Assembly: GCF_001647715.1 (NCBI RefSeq)
Contig: NZ_CP015600.1
Location: 1,984,001 to 2,048,000 of the forward strand
Direction of reading: 5' to 3'
Length of the DNA: 64,000 nt
From: Pseudomonas antarctica
GTDB taxonomy: Bacteria > Pseudomonadota > Gammaproteobacteria > Pseudomonadales > Pseudomonadaceae
Part shown: positions 33,750 to 41,499 of the stretch, one piece after another
Numbering within the stretch: position 1 is the first letter of the stretch
Layout of the letters: the number at the start of each line of letters is the position of its first letter
Notes under the pieces: generated by a model
Database searches by the model: none
Seen by the model: the letters and a program-made list of their open reading frames with translations, nothing else
What the model was told of the DNA's origin: nothing
Position numbers and translations under genes: made by a program

Positions 33750-35420
33750 ACCCAGGAAACCGGCGGCTTCGCCGCTTTTAATCTTAACCCGAACATTCTT
33801 GCTGCCGTCATCGCGACTGGCTACGAAGAACCTTCGGCTATTCAGCAGCAATCGATCCCGATCATCATGGCCGGCCAGGACATGATTGGCCAGGCGCAAA
33901 CCGGTACCGGTAAAACCGCCGCGTTCGCCCTGCCTATTCTGCATTGCATCGATCCTGCCAAGCGCGAGCCGCAAGCCCTGATCCTGGCGCCAACCCGTGA
34001 GTTGGCGCTGCAAGTAGCAACCGCTTTCGAAACCTACGCCAAGCAAATGCCAGGCGTAACCGTTGTGGCCGTTTACGGCGGCGCGCCTATGGGCCCACAA
34101 CTGAAAGCAATCCGTAACGGCGCACAGATCGTTGTCGCCACCCCGGGCCGTCTGTGCGACCACCTGCGTCGTGACGAAAAAGTCCTGTCGACCGTGAACC
34201 ACCTGGTTCTGGACGAAGCTGACGAAATGTTGAAGCTGGGCTTCATGGATGACCTGGAAGTCATCTTCAAGGCACTGCCACCGACCCGTCAGACCGTACT
34301 GTTCTCGGCGACCCTGCCACAGTCGATCCGTGCCATTGCCGAACGCCACCTGCGCGATCCGCAACACGTGAAGATCCAGACCAAGACTCAGACCGTTACC
34401 GCGATCGAACAGGCTCACCTGTTGGTTCACGCTGACCAGAAGACCTCGGCTGTATTGAGCCTGCTGGAAGTTGAAGACTTCGACGCCCTGATCATGTTCG
34501 TGCGCACCAAGCAAGCGACCCTGGACCTGGCCAGTGCCCTGGAAGCCAAAGGCTACAAAGCCGCTGCGCTGAACGGTGACATTGCCCAGAACCAACGTGA
34601 GCGCGTGATTGACTCCCTCAAGGATGGCCGTCTGGACATCGTTGTGGCGACCGACGTTGCTGCCCGTGGCCTCGACGTTCCACGTATCACCCACGTGTTC
34701 AACGTTGACATGCCGTACGACCCAGAGTCCTACGTTCACCGTATCGGCCGTACCGGCCGTGCCGGTCGCGAAGGTCGTGCACTGCTGCTGGTGACTCCAC
34801 GTGAGCGCCGCATGCTGCAAGTGATCGAGCGCGTTACCGGTCAGAAAGTTGCCGAAGTCCGCCTGCCGGATGCCCAGGCTGTTCTCGATGCGCGCATCAA
34901 GAAACTGACCAACAGCTTGTCGCCGCTGGTGGCTGATGCTGAATCGACCCACGGCGAACTGCTGGACCGCCTGACTGCCGATATCGGTTGCACCCCACGT
35001 GCCCTGGCTGCAGCTCTGCTGCGCAAAGCAACCAACGGTCAGGCCCTGACCCTGGCAGCCATCGAGAAAGAACGCCCACTGGTTCCGAACAACGCGCCAC
35101 GCGGTGATCGTCCAGAGCGTACCGGTGATCGTCCAGACCGTGGTGATCGTGAGCGTCGCGCTCCGGTTCCATTGGCTGAAGGCCGTGCTCGCTGCCGTAC
35201 CGCGCTGGGCGCGCGTGATGGCATCGCTGCCAAGAACCTGCTGGGCGCTATCCTCAACGAGGGTGGCCTGGCACGTGAAGCGATCGGTCGCATTCAGGTC
35301 CGTGACAGCTTCTCCCTGGTGGAACTGCCGGAAGACGGCCTGGAAAAACTGCTGGCCAAGCTGAAAGACACTCGCGTTGCCGGTAAGCAGCTGAAGCTGC
35401 GTCGCTACCGCGAAGATTGA
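33747..35420 (+). CDS. deaD: DEAD-box ATP-dependent RNA helicase DeaD/CsdA
   Basis: Cold-shock and ribosome-assembly RNA helicase of 557 residues. The Q motif region is FAAFNLNPNI...GYEEPSAIQQ. Motif I is AQTGTGKT (50-57), and APTRELA, DEAD, SAT, ARGLDVPR and HRIGRTGRAGR follow. The tail holds an Arg/Asp-rich linker (RGDRPERTGDRPDRGDRER) and a DbpA-type RNA-binding domain (LLGAILNEGGLAREAIGRI). The ATG at 33747 matches the family; an in-frame start at 33696 adds unrelated residues. It has a long leader and a start-codon hairpin, and ends at a strong terminator. Confidence 0.96.
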   Translation: MTQETGGFAAFNLNPNILAAVIATGYEEPSAIQQQSIPIIMAGQDMIGQAQTGTGKTAAFALPILHCIDPAKREPQALILAPTRELALQVATAFETYAKQMPGVTVVAVYGGAPMGPQLKAIRNGAQIVVATPGRLCDHLRRDEKVLSTVNHLVLDEADEMLKLGFMDDLEVIFKALPPTRQTVLFSATLPQSIRAIAERHLRDPQHVKIQTKTQTVTAIEQAHLLVHADQKTSAVLSLLEVEDFDALIMFVRTKQATLDLASALEAKGYKAAALNGDIAQNQRERVIDSLKDGRLDIVVATDVAARGLDVPRITHVFNVDMPYDPESYVHRIGRTGRAGREGRALLLVTPRERRMLQVIERVTGQKVAEVRLPDAQAVLDARIKKLTNSLSPLVADAESTHGELLDRLTADIGCTPRALAAALLRKATNGQALTLAAIEKERPLVPNNAPRGDRPERTGDRPDRGDRERRAPVPLAEGRARCRTALGARDGIAAKNLLGAILNEGGLAREAIGRIQVRDSFSLVELPEDGLEKLLAKLKDTRVAGKQLKLRRYRED

Positions 35421-35448
35421 TCCGCCCTTGGGCTGATTGATCGCACAT

Positions 35449-35481
35449 AAAAAATCCCCGACTGGTTCGGGGATTTTTTTT
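35449..35481 (+). terminator. Intrinsic terminator of deaD
   Basis: A-run, TCCCCG, loop ACTGGTT, CGGGGA and a run of eight T, beginning about 30 bases after the deaD stop. Confidence 0.92.
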
Positions 35482-35511
35482 GCCTGGCATTTCTGGAGGA
35501 CTACGCGATCA

Positions 35512-35538
35512 ACTGTGGGAGCTGGCTTGCCTGCGATA
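35512..35538 (+). repeat. Single REP sequence
   Basis: AACTGTGGGAGCTGGCTTGC followed by CTGCGAT. It is the same class as the units of the REPIN at 25289-25382, but no inverted partner lies within 80 bases. Confidence 0.85.
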
Positions 35539-35615
35539 GCGGTGTACCCGCCAACATTTCGGGCAACTGACACACCGCCGCCTGAGTCACCGCTCTACCA
35601 GACACCCAAGATCCC

Positions 35616-35707
35616 ATGTGGGAGCGGGCTTGCTCGCGAATGCAGTCTTTCAGACACATGGAGGCTGACTGACCCACCGCATTCGCGAGCAAGCCCGCTC
35701 CCACAGT
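35616..35707. repeat. REPIN of a second sequence class
   Basis: ATGTGGGAGCGGGCTTGCTC continuing to GCGAATGC on the left is inverted as GCATTCGCGAGCAAGCCCGC continuing to TCCCACAG on the right. The core differs from the 25.3-kb REPIN (GCGGGCTTGCTCGCGAATGC against GCTGGCTTGCCTGCGAT), so two REP families are present. A further AGCTCCCACCTTT remnant lies near 35790. Confidence 0.9.
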
Positions 35708-35809
35708 TGATCTCTGTTGTCGATTAGAGAGCATTTCAGGCTCAGCCCAGCAGGCGCGCCAGTTCTTCTGGGCAGGATGGGCAACACAGCTCCCACCTTT
35801 AGATCTCTG

Positions 35810-36577
35810 TTAGCCGAAACGGTAGATGTCCATCCCCAGCGCGCCCATCGTGAACCCCTGATGCGCCACACTGAAGTCGCCACCGGCGCCACGCGCAAAG
35901 TACAGCGGCAACAGGTGTTCATCGCTGGGATGGCTGCGCACGGCATGGGGCGCCTGGCGGCGATAGTCGTGCAAGGCCGCTTCGTCGTTGGCGGCGAGTT
36001 TATCCACCACCCAGTCGCGGAAGTCGCGTGCCCAGGGCTCGATGCTCTCGGGGCCAGCGTGCCAGTTCAGCTCGCCGAGGTTATGGGTGATGCTGCCGGA
36101 GCCGATCAACAGCACGCCTTGCTCGCGCAAACCGGCGAGCGCGTGCCCGACTCGGGTCTGCAGGGCCGGGCCCATGCGGCTGGGCAGCGAGACTTGCACC
36201 ACTGGAATGTCCGCCGCCGGGTACATCAGCGATAGCGGCACCCAGGTGCCGTGGTCGAAGGGGCGGCGATCATCGATTCGCGCATCCAGGCCGTCAGCAT
36301 TGAGCAGGTCGACAATTTCACTCGCCAACTGTGGGTCGCCCGGCGCCGGGTATTGCACGGCAAACAGTTCGCGGGGGAAACCCCCGAAATCGTGCCAGGT
36401 TTCCGGAGCGGCGCTGCCGGTGACCAGTAATTCTTGGCTTTCCCAGTGCGCGGACACTACTACAATCGCCTTGGGCCGTGGCAGTTCAGCCGCCAAACGC
36501 CGCAGCGCCGGGCCGCTGGCGCCAGGTTGCAGCGCAAGCATGGGTGAGCCGTGGGAGATAAACAGGCTGGGGAGCAT
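35810..36577 (-). CDS. Extradiol ring-cleavage dioxygenase, DODA/YgiD type
   Basis: A 255-residue LigB-fold metalloenzyme resembling 4,5-DOPA extradiol dioxygenases (YgiD). Metal-ligand and active-site His residues are expected in FISHGSPML, VVSAHWES, SGSITHNLGEL and HPSDEHLLPLY, all of which are present. The physiological substrate in Pseudomonas is unknown. It stands alone and is divergent from tpm across a 103-base spacer that contains an AGATCATTGATCT palindrome. Confidence 0.9.
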   Translation of the reverse strand: MLPSLFISHGSPMLALQPGASGPALRRLAAELPRPKAIVVVSAHWESQELLVTGSAAPETWHDFGGFPRELFAVQYPAPGDPQLASEIVDLLNADGLDARIDDRRPFDHGTWVPLSLMYPAADIPVVQVSLPSRMGPALQTRVGHALAGLREQGVLLIGSGSITHNLGELNWHAGPESIEPWARDFRDWVVDKLAANDEAALHDYRRQAPHAVRSHPSDEHLLPLYFARGAGGDFSVAHQGFTMGALGMDIYRFG

Positions 36578-36680
36578 AAGTGGGGTCCTGAGCGTTAAGA
36601 TGGGCTCATCTTCAATCAGATCATTGATCTAAATCTAATATAAGTTTTAGCCCCTTTTGATCGAATTTTCAGGGTGATTT

Positions 36681-37337
36681 ATGGAGCCTAAGTTTTGGCA
36701 AGAGCGTTGGGCGCGCAACCAGATCGGTTTTCATCTGCCCGAGGTCAATCCCTACCTGCTGCGGCATTGGCCAGCGCTGGGCTTGTCTGACGGAGCCAAG
36801 GTGCTGGTACCGCTGTGTGGCAAAAGCCTGGATTTGATCTGGCTGGCGAGTCTCGAATATTCGGTGATGGGCGTGGAGTTGTCGGAGCAGGCAGTTGAAG
36901 CCTTCTTCAGTGAGCAGTCGCTGACACCGCATATTCGCCAGCAAGGTGTGTTCAAGGTGTATCAGTCCGGGCTGATCGAGGTGTGGTGTGGCGACTTCTT
37001 TGCTCTCGACGCCGGTGCGGTGAACGATTGCACAGCGCTTTACGACCGTGCGGCGTTGATCGCGTTGCCGCCACTGATGCGGGCGCAATATACCGAGCAT
37101 CTCAATAGTCTGCTGCGGCCTGGCTGCAAGGGATTGTTGATCACGCTGGATTATGACCAGACGCAGAAGGTCGGCCCACCGTTTGCGGTAACCGACGAAG
37201 AAGTCCGGGTGTTGCTCGGCTCCCGTTGGGGCCTGGAGGTGTTGGAAGAGCGAGACATCCTGAGCGAGAGCTGGAAGGCGATGCAGGACGGTGTCACGCG
37301 TCTTGAAGAGCGTGCCTATCGGTTGGACAAGGTGTAA
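36681..37337 (+). CDS. tpm: Thiopurine S-methyltransferase
   Basis: SAM-dependent methyltransferase of the TPMT family, 218 residues long. In Pseudomonas it methylates selenium and tellurium oxyanions and thiopurines. The family start MEPKFWQERWARNQIGFH and the motif VLVPLCGKSLDLIWLA are present. VMGVELSEQAVEAFF and YDRAALIALPP (SAM and active-site region) follow. The ATG at 36681 is the family start. It is followed 12 bases on by a terminator shared with htpX. Confidence 0.95.
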   Translation: MEPKFWQERWARNQIGFHLPEVNPYLLRHWPALGLSDGAKVLVPLCGKSLDLIWLASLEYSVMGVELSEQAVEAFFSEQSLTPHIRQQGVFKVYQSGLIEVWCGDFFALDAGAVNDCTALYDRAALIALPPLMRAQYTEHLNSLLRPGCKGLLITLDYDQTQKVGPPFAVTDEEVRVLLGSRWGLEVLEERDILSESWKAMQDGVTRLEERAYRLDKV

Positions 37338-37348
37338 ATCGCAGGCAT

Positions 37349-37378
37349 AAAAAAGGGGCGATCAAATCGCCCCTTTTT
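37349..37378. terminator. Bidirectional terminator between tpm and htpX
   Basis: AAAAAAGGGGCGAT, loop CAA and ATCGCCCCTTTTT form a perfect stem with A and T runs on both sides, placed between convergent genes. Confidence 0.93.
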
Positions 37379-37394
37379 GCGTAGCTACCGGTAA

Positions 37395-38282
37395 TCAGCC
37401 CCGGCGACGCAGCGCGTCGATACGCTCTTCCAGCGGTGGGTGGCTCATGAACATGCGTGCAAAGCCTTGCTTGATGCCACCGTTGATACCAAAGGCTGTC
37501 AGGCTGTCGGGCATGTGCACCGGCAGGCCCTGTTCGGAGCGCAGGTGTTGCAGCGCTGCGATCATTGCCCCGGTACCGGCCAGGCGGGCACCGGCTTCGT
37601 CTGCGCGGAATTCGCGTTTGCGCGAGAACCACATGGTGATGGCACTGGCCAGGAAGCCCAGCACCACTTCCGCGAAGATGGTCGCCACGAAGTAGGCAAT
37701 GCCACGGCCCTCTTCGTTCTTGAAGATCACCTTGTCGACGAAGTTGCCGATGATCCGTGCGAAGAACATCACGAAGGTGTTCACCACGCCTTGTACCAGC
37801 GCCAGGGTAACCATGTCGCCGTTGGCCACGTGACCGATCTCGTGGGCCAGTACTGCCTTCACTTCATCGTATGAGAAGCGTTCCAGCATGCCCTGGCTCA
37901 CCGCAACGAGCGCGTCGTTCTTGTTCCAGCCGGTGGCAAAGGCGTTGGCTTCATAGGCCGGGAAGATCCCGACCTCAGGCATCTTGATTCCGGCCTCGCG
38001 GGACAATTGCTCAACGGTTTGCAGCAACCATTGCTCATGCCGGGTGCGTGGCTGGGTGATGACCTGGGTGCTGGTGCTCATCTTTGCCATCCACTTGGAG
38101 ATGAACAGCGAGAACAGTGAGCCGGCAAAACCAAAGACCGCACAGAAAACCAGCAGCTGATTGAGGTTCAGATCAACCCCGTTGGCCGCCATGAACCCGT
38201 TGAAGCCAAAAAGGCTCAGGGTGATGCTGGCAATCAGCACGACCGCCAGGTTAGTGGCCAAGAACAGCAGGATGCGCATCAT
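37395..38282 (-). CDS. htpX: Membrane-bound zinc protease HtpX
   Basis: M48 family inner-membrane metalloprotease that degrades misfolded membrane proteins. The 295-residue product has two N-terminal helices (about 4-26 and 41-62). The zinc site HEIGH is at 147-151, and two more helices follow, with a third ligand Glu expected in FRADEAGA. The C-terminal [14 protein letters not shown] is the family signature. The ATG at 38282 is followed at once by a second ATG. In other bacteria it belongs to the envelope-stress regulon; no such promoter was identified here. Confidence 0.95.
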   Translation of the reverse strand: MMRILLFLATNLAVVLIASITLSLFGFNGFMAANGVDLNLNQLLVFCAVFGFAGSLFSLFISKWMAKMSTSTQVITQPRTRHEQWLLQTVEQLSREAGIKMPEVGIFPAYEANAFATGWNKNDALVAVSQGMLERFSYDEVKAVLAHEIGHVANGDMVTLALVQGVVNTFVMFFARIIGNFVDKVIFKNEEGRGIAYFVATIFAEVVLGFLASAITMWFSRKREFRADEAGARLAGTGAMIAALQHLRSEQGLPVHMPDSLTAFGINGGIKQGFARMFMSHPPLEERIDALRRRG

Positions 38283-38586
38283 GGTTGTAGAGTTCTCCTC
38301 ATGCTTAATATGTCGCGTACTGCGGGGTATATAAGGTGCGGCCTGGGGTGATTCAACCGAGCGACTATTTCAAACTGTGTCCTACAGCATGAATGTAGAG
38401 TCTTGAAAGGCATTTCCCACCTGAAAAGTAGGTCGGGATAACCGCACCCCTGCCTTGGCGCCCTGTAATCATAGGGGGCTGACCGGTCCGTGGTGTGCAG
38501 CGACAGCAGAGGAGGGGGGCAGTGCAGAGAAGTGTTGCCAGATACTCGCTGTACGACCTGATAGTGATCGTACAGCGATATTTGCA
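38283..38586. other. Spacer between htpX and alaA
   Basis: This 304-base gap should hold the htpX promoter on the minus strand. Near the alaA end it contains the palindrome 38547-38577. I see no gene in it. Confidence 0.6.
38547..38577. repeat. Perfect 10-bp inverted repeat after alaA
   Basis: CGCTGTACGA (38547-38556) and TCGTACAGCG (38568-38577) are separated by 11 bases, starting ten bases past the alaA stop. It has no T-run, so it is not a standard terminator. It may be an mRNA-stabilising hairpin or a protein-binding site. Confidence 0.6.
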
Positions 38587-39798
38587 TTACTGGCGATACG
38601 ACTTCAGGAAGTTGCCGATGCGACCAATGGCCATGTCCAGGTCATCTACACGTGGCAAGGTCACCACTCGGAAGTGATCCGGCCACGGCCAGTTGAACGC
38701 CGTTCCCTGGACCACCAGCAGCTTTTCCGACAACAGCAGGTCGAGCACGAACTTCTCGTCGTTGAAGATCGGGCACACTTTGGGGTCGATTCGCGGGAAC
38801 GCGTACAGCGCGCCCATCGGTTTTACGCAACTGACACCCGGAATTGCGTTGAGCAATTCCCAGGTGCGGTTGCGTTGTTCCAGCAGGCGACCCTGGGGCA
38901 ATACCAGGTCGTTGATGCTCTGGTAGCCGCCGAGGGCGGTCTGGATCGCATGCTGGCTCGGCACGTTGGCACACAGGCGCATATTGGCCAGCATGTCGAT
39001 GCCTTCGATGTAGCTCTGGGCGTTGTGCTTAGGACCGGAGATAGCGATCCAGCCGGAGCGGAAACCTGCCACGCGATAGGACTTGGACAGGCCGTTGAAG
39101 GTCAGGCACAGCAGGTCCGGTGCCAGGGAACCCGTGCAAATGTGCACAGCATCGTCGTAGAGGATCTTGTCGTAGATCTCGTCCGAGAACACCACCAGGT
39201 TGTGCTGGCGTGCCAGTTCGAGCATGCCCAGCAACACTTCCTTGGAATACACGGCGCCAGTGGGGTTGTTCGGGTTGATGATCACCAGGGCTTTGGTGTT
39301 CGGGGTGATCTTGGCCTTGATGTCGGCGAGGTCCGGGAACCAGTCGGCGCCTTCATCGCACAGGTAATGCACCGGGTGGCCACCCGCCAGCGTCACGGCG
39401 GCGGTCCACAGCGGGTAGTCGGGCGCCGGCACCAGCACTTCATCGCCATTGTTGAGCAGGGCCTGCATGGACATCACGATCAACTCGGACACGCCATTGC
39501 CCAGGTAGATGTCTTCGATGCCGACACCTTCCACCTGCTTTTGCTGGTAATACTGCATTACCGCTTTACGTGCGCTGAACAGGCCTTTGGAGTCGCTGTA
39601 GCCCTGGGCGGTCGGCAGGTTGCGGATCACGTCCTGGAGGATTTCGTCCGGCGCTTCGAAACCAAAGGGCGCCGGGTTGCCAATGTTCAGCTTGAGGATG
39701 CGATGGCCTTCCTCTTCCAGGCGTTTGGCGTGCTTGAGCACTGGGCCGCGAATGTCGTAACAGACGTTGGCGAGCTTGTTCGATTTGCTGACCTGCAT
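38587..39798 (-). CDS. alaA: Pyridoxal-phosphate aminotransferase AlaA-like
   Basis: Glutamate-pyruvate aminotransferase of the YfbQ/AlaA family, 403 residues long. The start MQVSKSNKLANVCYDIRGPV is diagnostic. The PLP Lys is in NGLSKSYRVAGFRSGW, and the conserved NPNNPTGAVY and SDEIYDKILYDD are present. A long in-frame extension to 40179 overlaps msrB and is not credible, so the ATG at 39798 is chosen. It is divergent from msrB by 202 bases. Confidence 0.93.
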   Translation of the reverse strand: MQVSKSNKLANVCYDIRGPVLKHAKRLEEEGHRILKLNIGNPAPFGFEAPDEILQDVIRNLPTAQGYSDSKGLFSARKAVMQYYQQKQVEGVGIEDIYLGNGVSELIVMSMQALLNNGDEVLVPAPDYPLWTAAVTLAGGHPVHYLCDEGADWFPDLADIKAKITPNTKALVIINPNNPTGAVYSKEVLLGMLELARQHNLVVFSDEIYDKILYDDAVHICTGSLAPDLLCLTFNGLSKSYRVAGFRSGWIAISGPKHNAQSYIEGIDMLANMRLCANVPSQHAIQTALGGYQSINDLVLPQGRLLEQRNRTWELLNAIPGVSCVKPMGALYAFPRIDPKVCPIFNDEKFVLDLLLSEKLLVVQGTAFNWPWPDHFRVVTLPRVDDLDMAIGRIGNFLKSYRQ

Positions 39799-40000
39799 GG
39801 CGATGTGATCCTGAAAATGAACGATCCAGACGGTGTGGACACTACCGTACTGCGAATCCTGCGAGGCCTGCACCCATAAATACGTTTGAATGCCGATAGC
39901 GCGGGTGCCAGACTGGCGTTTTGACGAGGCGCAATCATACGTGCCGCCTGATCCATGGAAAAGACACAGATCAGGCTTTTTCAGTTGCCGAGGTGTACCG

Positions 40001-40393
40001 ATGGAAAAGTTGCAGAAAACCGTTGATGAATGGAAGGCGATGCTCGATCCAGAGCAGTACAACGTGTGCCGTCTCAAGGGCACCGAGCGACCTTTCAGCG
40101 GTAAGTACAATGGCACCAAGACAGATGGCGTATACCACTGCATTTGCTGCAATGAGCCACTGTTCGACTCCAACACCAAATTCGATTCCGGCTGCGGCTG
40201 GCCGAGCTTCTACGCGCCGATTGCCGACAGCGCGATGATCGAGATCCGTGATGTCAGCCATGGCATGATCCGAACCGAAGTCACTTGCGCCAAGTGCGAT
40301 GCGCACCTGGGGCACGTGTTCCCCGACGGTCCGCCGCCGACCGGCCTGCGCTACTGTATCAATTCGGTGTGCCTGGACCTGGTGCCGCGCTAA
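40001..40393 (+). CDS. msrB: Peptide-methionine (R)-S-oxide reductase MsrB
   Basis: Repairs the R form of methionine sulfoxide in proteins. The 130-residue protein has the structural-zinc pairs CICC and CAKC, the substrate region [11 protein letters not shown] and the catalytic C119 in RYCINS. The usual RYCINSASL reads RYCINSVCL, which gives an extra Cys124 close to the active site. The ATG at 40001 ([12 protein letters not shown]) is preferred over an upstream in-frame start. It is followed by a GC-rich hairpin and then the gpx-ospR operon. Confidence 0.95.
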   Translation: MEKLQKTVDEWKAMLDPEQYNVCRLKGTERPFSGKYNGTKTDGVYHCICCNEPLFDSNTKFDSGCGWPSFYAPIADSAMIEIRDVSHGMIRTEVTCAKCDAHLGHVFPDGPPPTGLRYCINSVCLDLVPR

Positions 40394-40400
40394 GCCTTGT

Positions 40401-40429
40401 ACCGCCCCGGCCAAAGGTGGCGGGGCGGT
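40401..40429 (+). terminator. GC-rich hairpin after msrB
   Basis: ACCGCCCC and GGGGCGGT form an eight-pair stem about seven bases after the msrB stop. There is no T-run, so termination would be weak or factor-dependent. Confidence 0.45.
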
Positions 40430-40452
40430 CCATGACGAGGTATTAGTCTGGT

Positions 40453-40478
40453 CAATTAAATTGCACGCAATTGAATTG
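40453..40478. promoter_or_regulatory. OhrR-family operator candidate upstream of gpx-ospR
   Basis: CAATTAAATTG (40453-40463) and CAATTGAATTG (40468-40478) are two near-identical palindromic half-elements separated by CACG. The first is identical to the core of the Bacillus subtilis OhrR operator as I recall it. A -10-like TACTAT follows at 40481-40486, so a bound repressor would cover the promoter. The second gene of the operon encodes an OhrR-family repressor. Confidence 0.6.
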
Positions 40479-40525
40479 CCTACTATCTTCCTGGCTCTTA
40501 CCCCCTTTCATTTCGAGGCGCTGCC

Positions 40526-41011
40526 ATGAGTGACAACCTGCTGAGCATCCCGTGCACCACCATCAAGGGTGAGCAAAAGACCTTGGCCGATTTCGCCGGC
40601 AAGGCTGTCCTGGTGGTCAATACCGCCAGCAAATGTGGCTTCACCCCGCAGTACAAGGGGCTGGAGCAACTTTGGCAGCAGTACAAGGATCAAGGCCTGG
40701 TGGTACTGGGCTTTCCCTGCAACCAGTTTGGCAAGCAGGAACCGGGTAACGAAGGCGCGATTTCCGAGTTCTGTGAGCTGAATTTCGGCGTCAGCTTCCC
40801 ACTGTTCAAAAAGATCGACGTTAACGGCAGCGATGCCCACCCGCTGTTTGTGCAGTTAAAAAAACAGGCGCCCGGCTTGCTGGGCTCGAAGGGCATCAAG
40901 TGGAACTTCACCAAGTTCCTGATCGGTCGCGACGGTCAGGTGGTCAAGCGTTTTGCTCCGACCACCAAGCCGGAGGACTTGACCCAAGAGATCGAAGCCC
41001 TGCTCAAATGA
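40526..41011 (+). CDS. gpx: Glutathione peroxidase family protein
   Basis: A 161-residue thiol peroxidase of the GPx family that reduces hydroperoxides, in bacteria usually with thioredoxin. The peroxidatic Cys is C37 in ASKCGFTPQYKGLEQLW. The Gln and Trp/Asn partners lie in FPCNQFGKQEPG and WNFTKFL. The Cys in FPCNQF may serve as a resolving residue. Its stop overlaps the ospR start (ATGA), so repressor and peroxidase are made from one transcript. An OhrR-like operator lies upstream. Confidence 0.94.
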   Translation: MSDNLLSIPCTTIKGEQKTLADFAGKAVLVVNTASKCGFTPQYKGLEQLWQQYKDQGLVVLGFPCNQFGKQEPGNEGAISEFCELNFGVSFPLFKKIDVNGSDAHPLFVQLKKQAPGLLGSKGIKWNFTKFLIGRDGQVVKRFAPTTKPEDLTQEIEALLK

Positions 41012-41499
41012 CCGACGTGCCCGCCGTGTCCCTGGCGCTGGACGACCAGTTGTGTTTCAAGCTCTATGCCGCGTCCCGCGCGGTGACGCGCGCTTACAAG
41101 CCGATGCTCGATCAGTTGGGCCTGACCTACCCGCAGTACGTGGTGATGCTGGTGCTGTGGGAGTGGCAGGACGCAACGCCGCCGCAACCCACGGTCAAAG
41201 CCCTGGGCGAGCGCCTGATGCTCGACTCCGGGACGCTGACGCCATTGCTCAAGCGTCTGGAGCTGCTCGCGCTGGTGAAGCGTCAGCGCAGCACGCTGGA
41301 TGAGCGTGAGATGCACCTGAGTCTAAGTACAGCGGGTTTGCAGTTGCGCGACCAGGCGCATGCCTTGAAAGCCCGGCTGCTGTGCGACAGCGGCGTGGAC
41401 CTGAACCAGGCCGACGCCTTGCGCGACGGCCTGGACCAGTTGCTGGCGCAGATTAAAGGCTTGTCGTGTCAGGCACCCAAAGGTCCAGCAGGGCCTTGA
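41008..41499 (+). CDS. ospR: MarR/OhrR-family oxidative-stress regulator
   Basis: A 163-residue MarR-type repressor close to OhrR. The sensing Cys is C16 in [14 protein letters not shown], and the recognition region is [21 protein letters not shown]. The ATG at 41008 overlaps the gpx stop. Extra cysteines lie near the C-terminus (LLCDSG and LSCQAP). The symbol follows the P. aeruginosa order msrB-gpx-ospR-sagS, recalled and not searched, where OspR controls the peroxidase and pigment production. Its last 47 bases overlap the end of the convergent sagS. Confidence 0.87.
   Translation: MTDVPAVSLALDDQLCFKLYAASRAVTRAYKPMLDQLGLTYPQYVVMLVLWEWQDATPPQPTVKALGERLMLDSGTLTPLLKRLELLALVKRQRSTLDEREMHLSLSTAGLQLRDQAHALKARLLCDSGVDLNQADALRDGLDQLLAQIKGLSCQAPKGPAGP

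Larger units (their letters stand above)
35421..35809. other. REP-rich intergenic region
   Basis: After the deaD terminator this 389-base spacer has no gene. It holds a single REP at 35512-35538, a REPIN at 35616-35707 and a likely decayed REP end near 35790. Short open frames overlapping it are made of these repeats and are not genes. Confidence 0.8.

Noticed and set aside
33507..35573. 688-codon open frame antisense to deaD
   Set aside because: It mirrors the helicase gene codon by codon, is rich in Gln, His and Gly as expected from the reverse of biased codons, matches no family and has no ribosome-binding site.
25289..35707. GTGGGAG repeats as CRISPR units
   Set aside because: They occur singly or as inverted pairs with variable loops, not as direct repeats with regular spacers; they are REP sequences.
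38547..38577. LexA box downstream of alaA
   Set aside because: CTGTAC and GTACAG are separated by far more than the fixed ten-base spacing, so LexA would not recognise it.
39802..40179. N-terminal extension of the AlaA aminotransferase
   Set aside because: The frame stays open across msrB, but the family start MQVSKSNKLANVCYDIRG lies at 39798 and the extension matches nothing.
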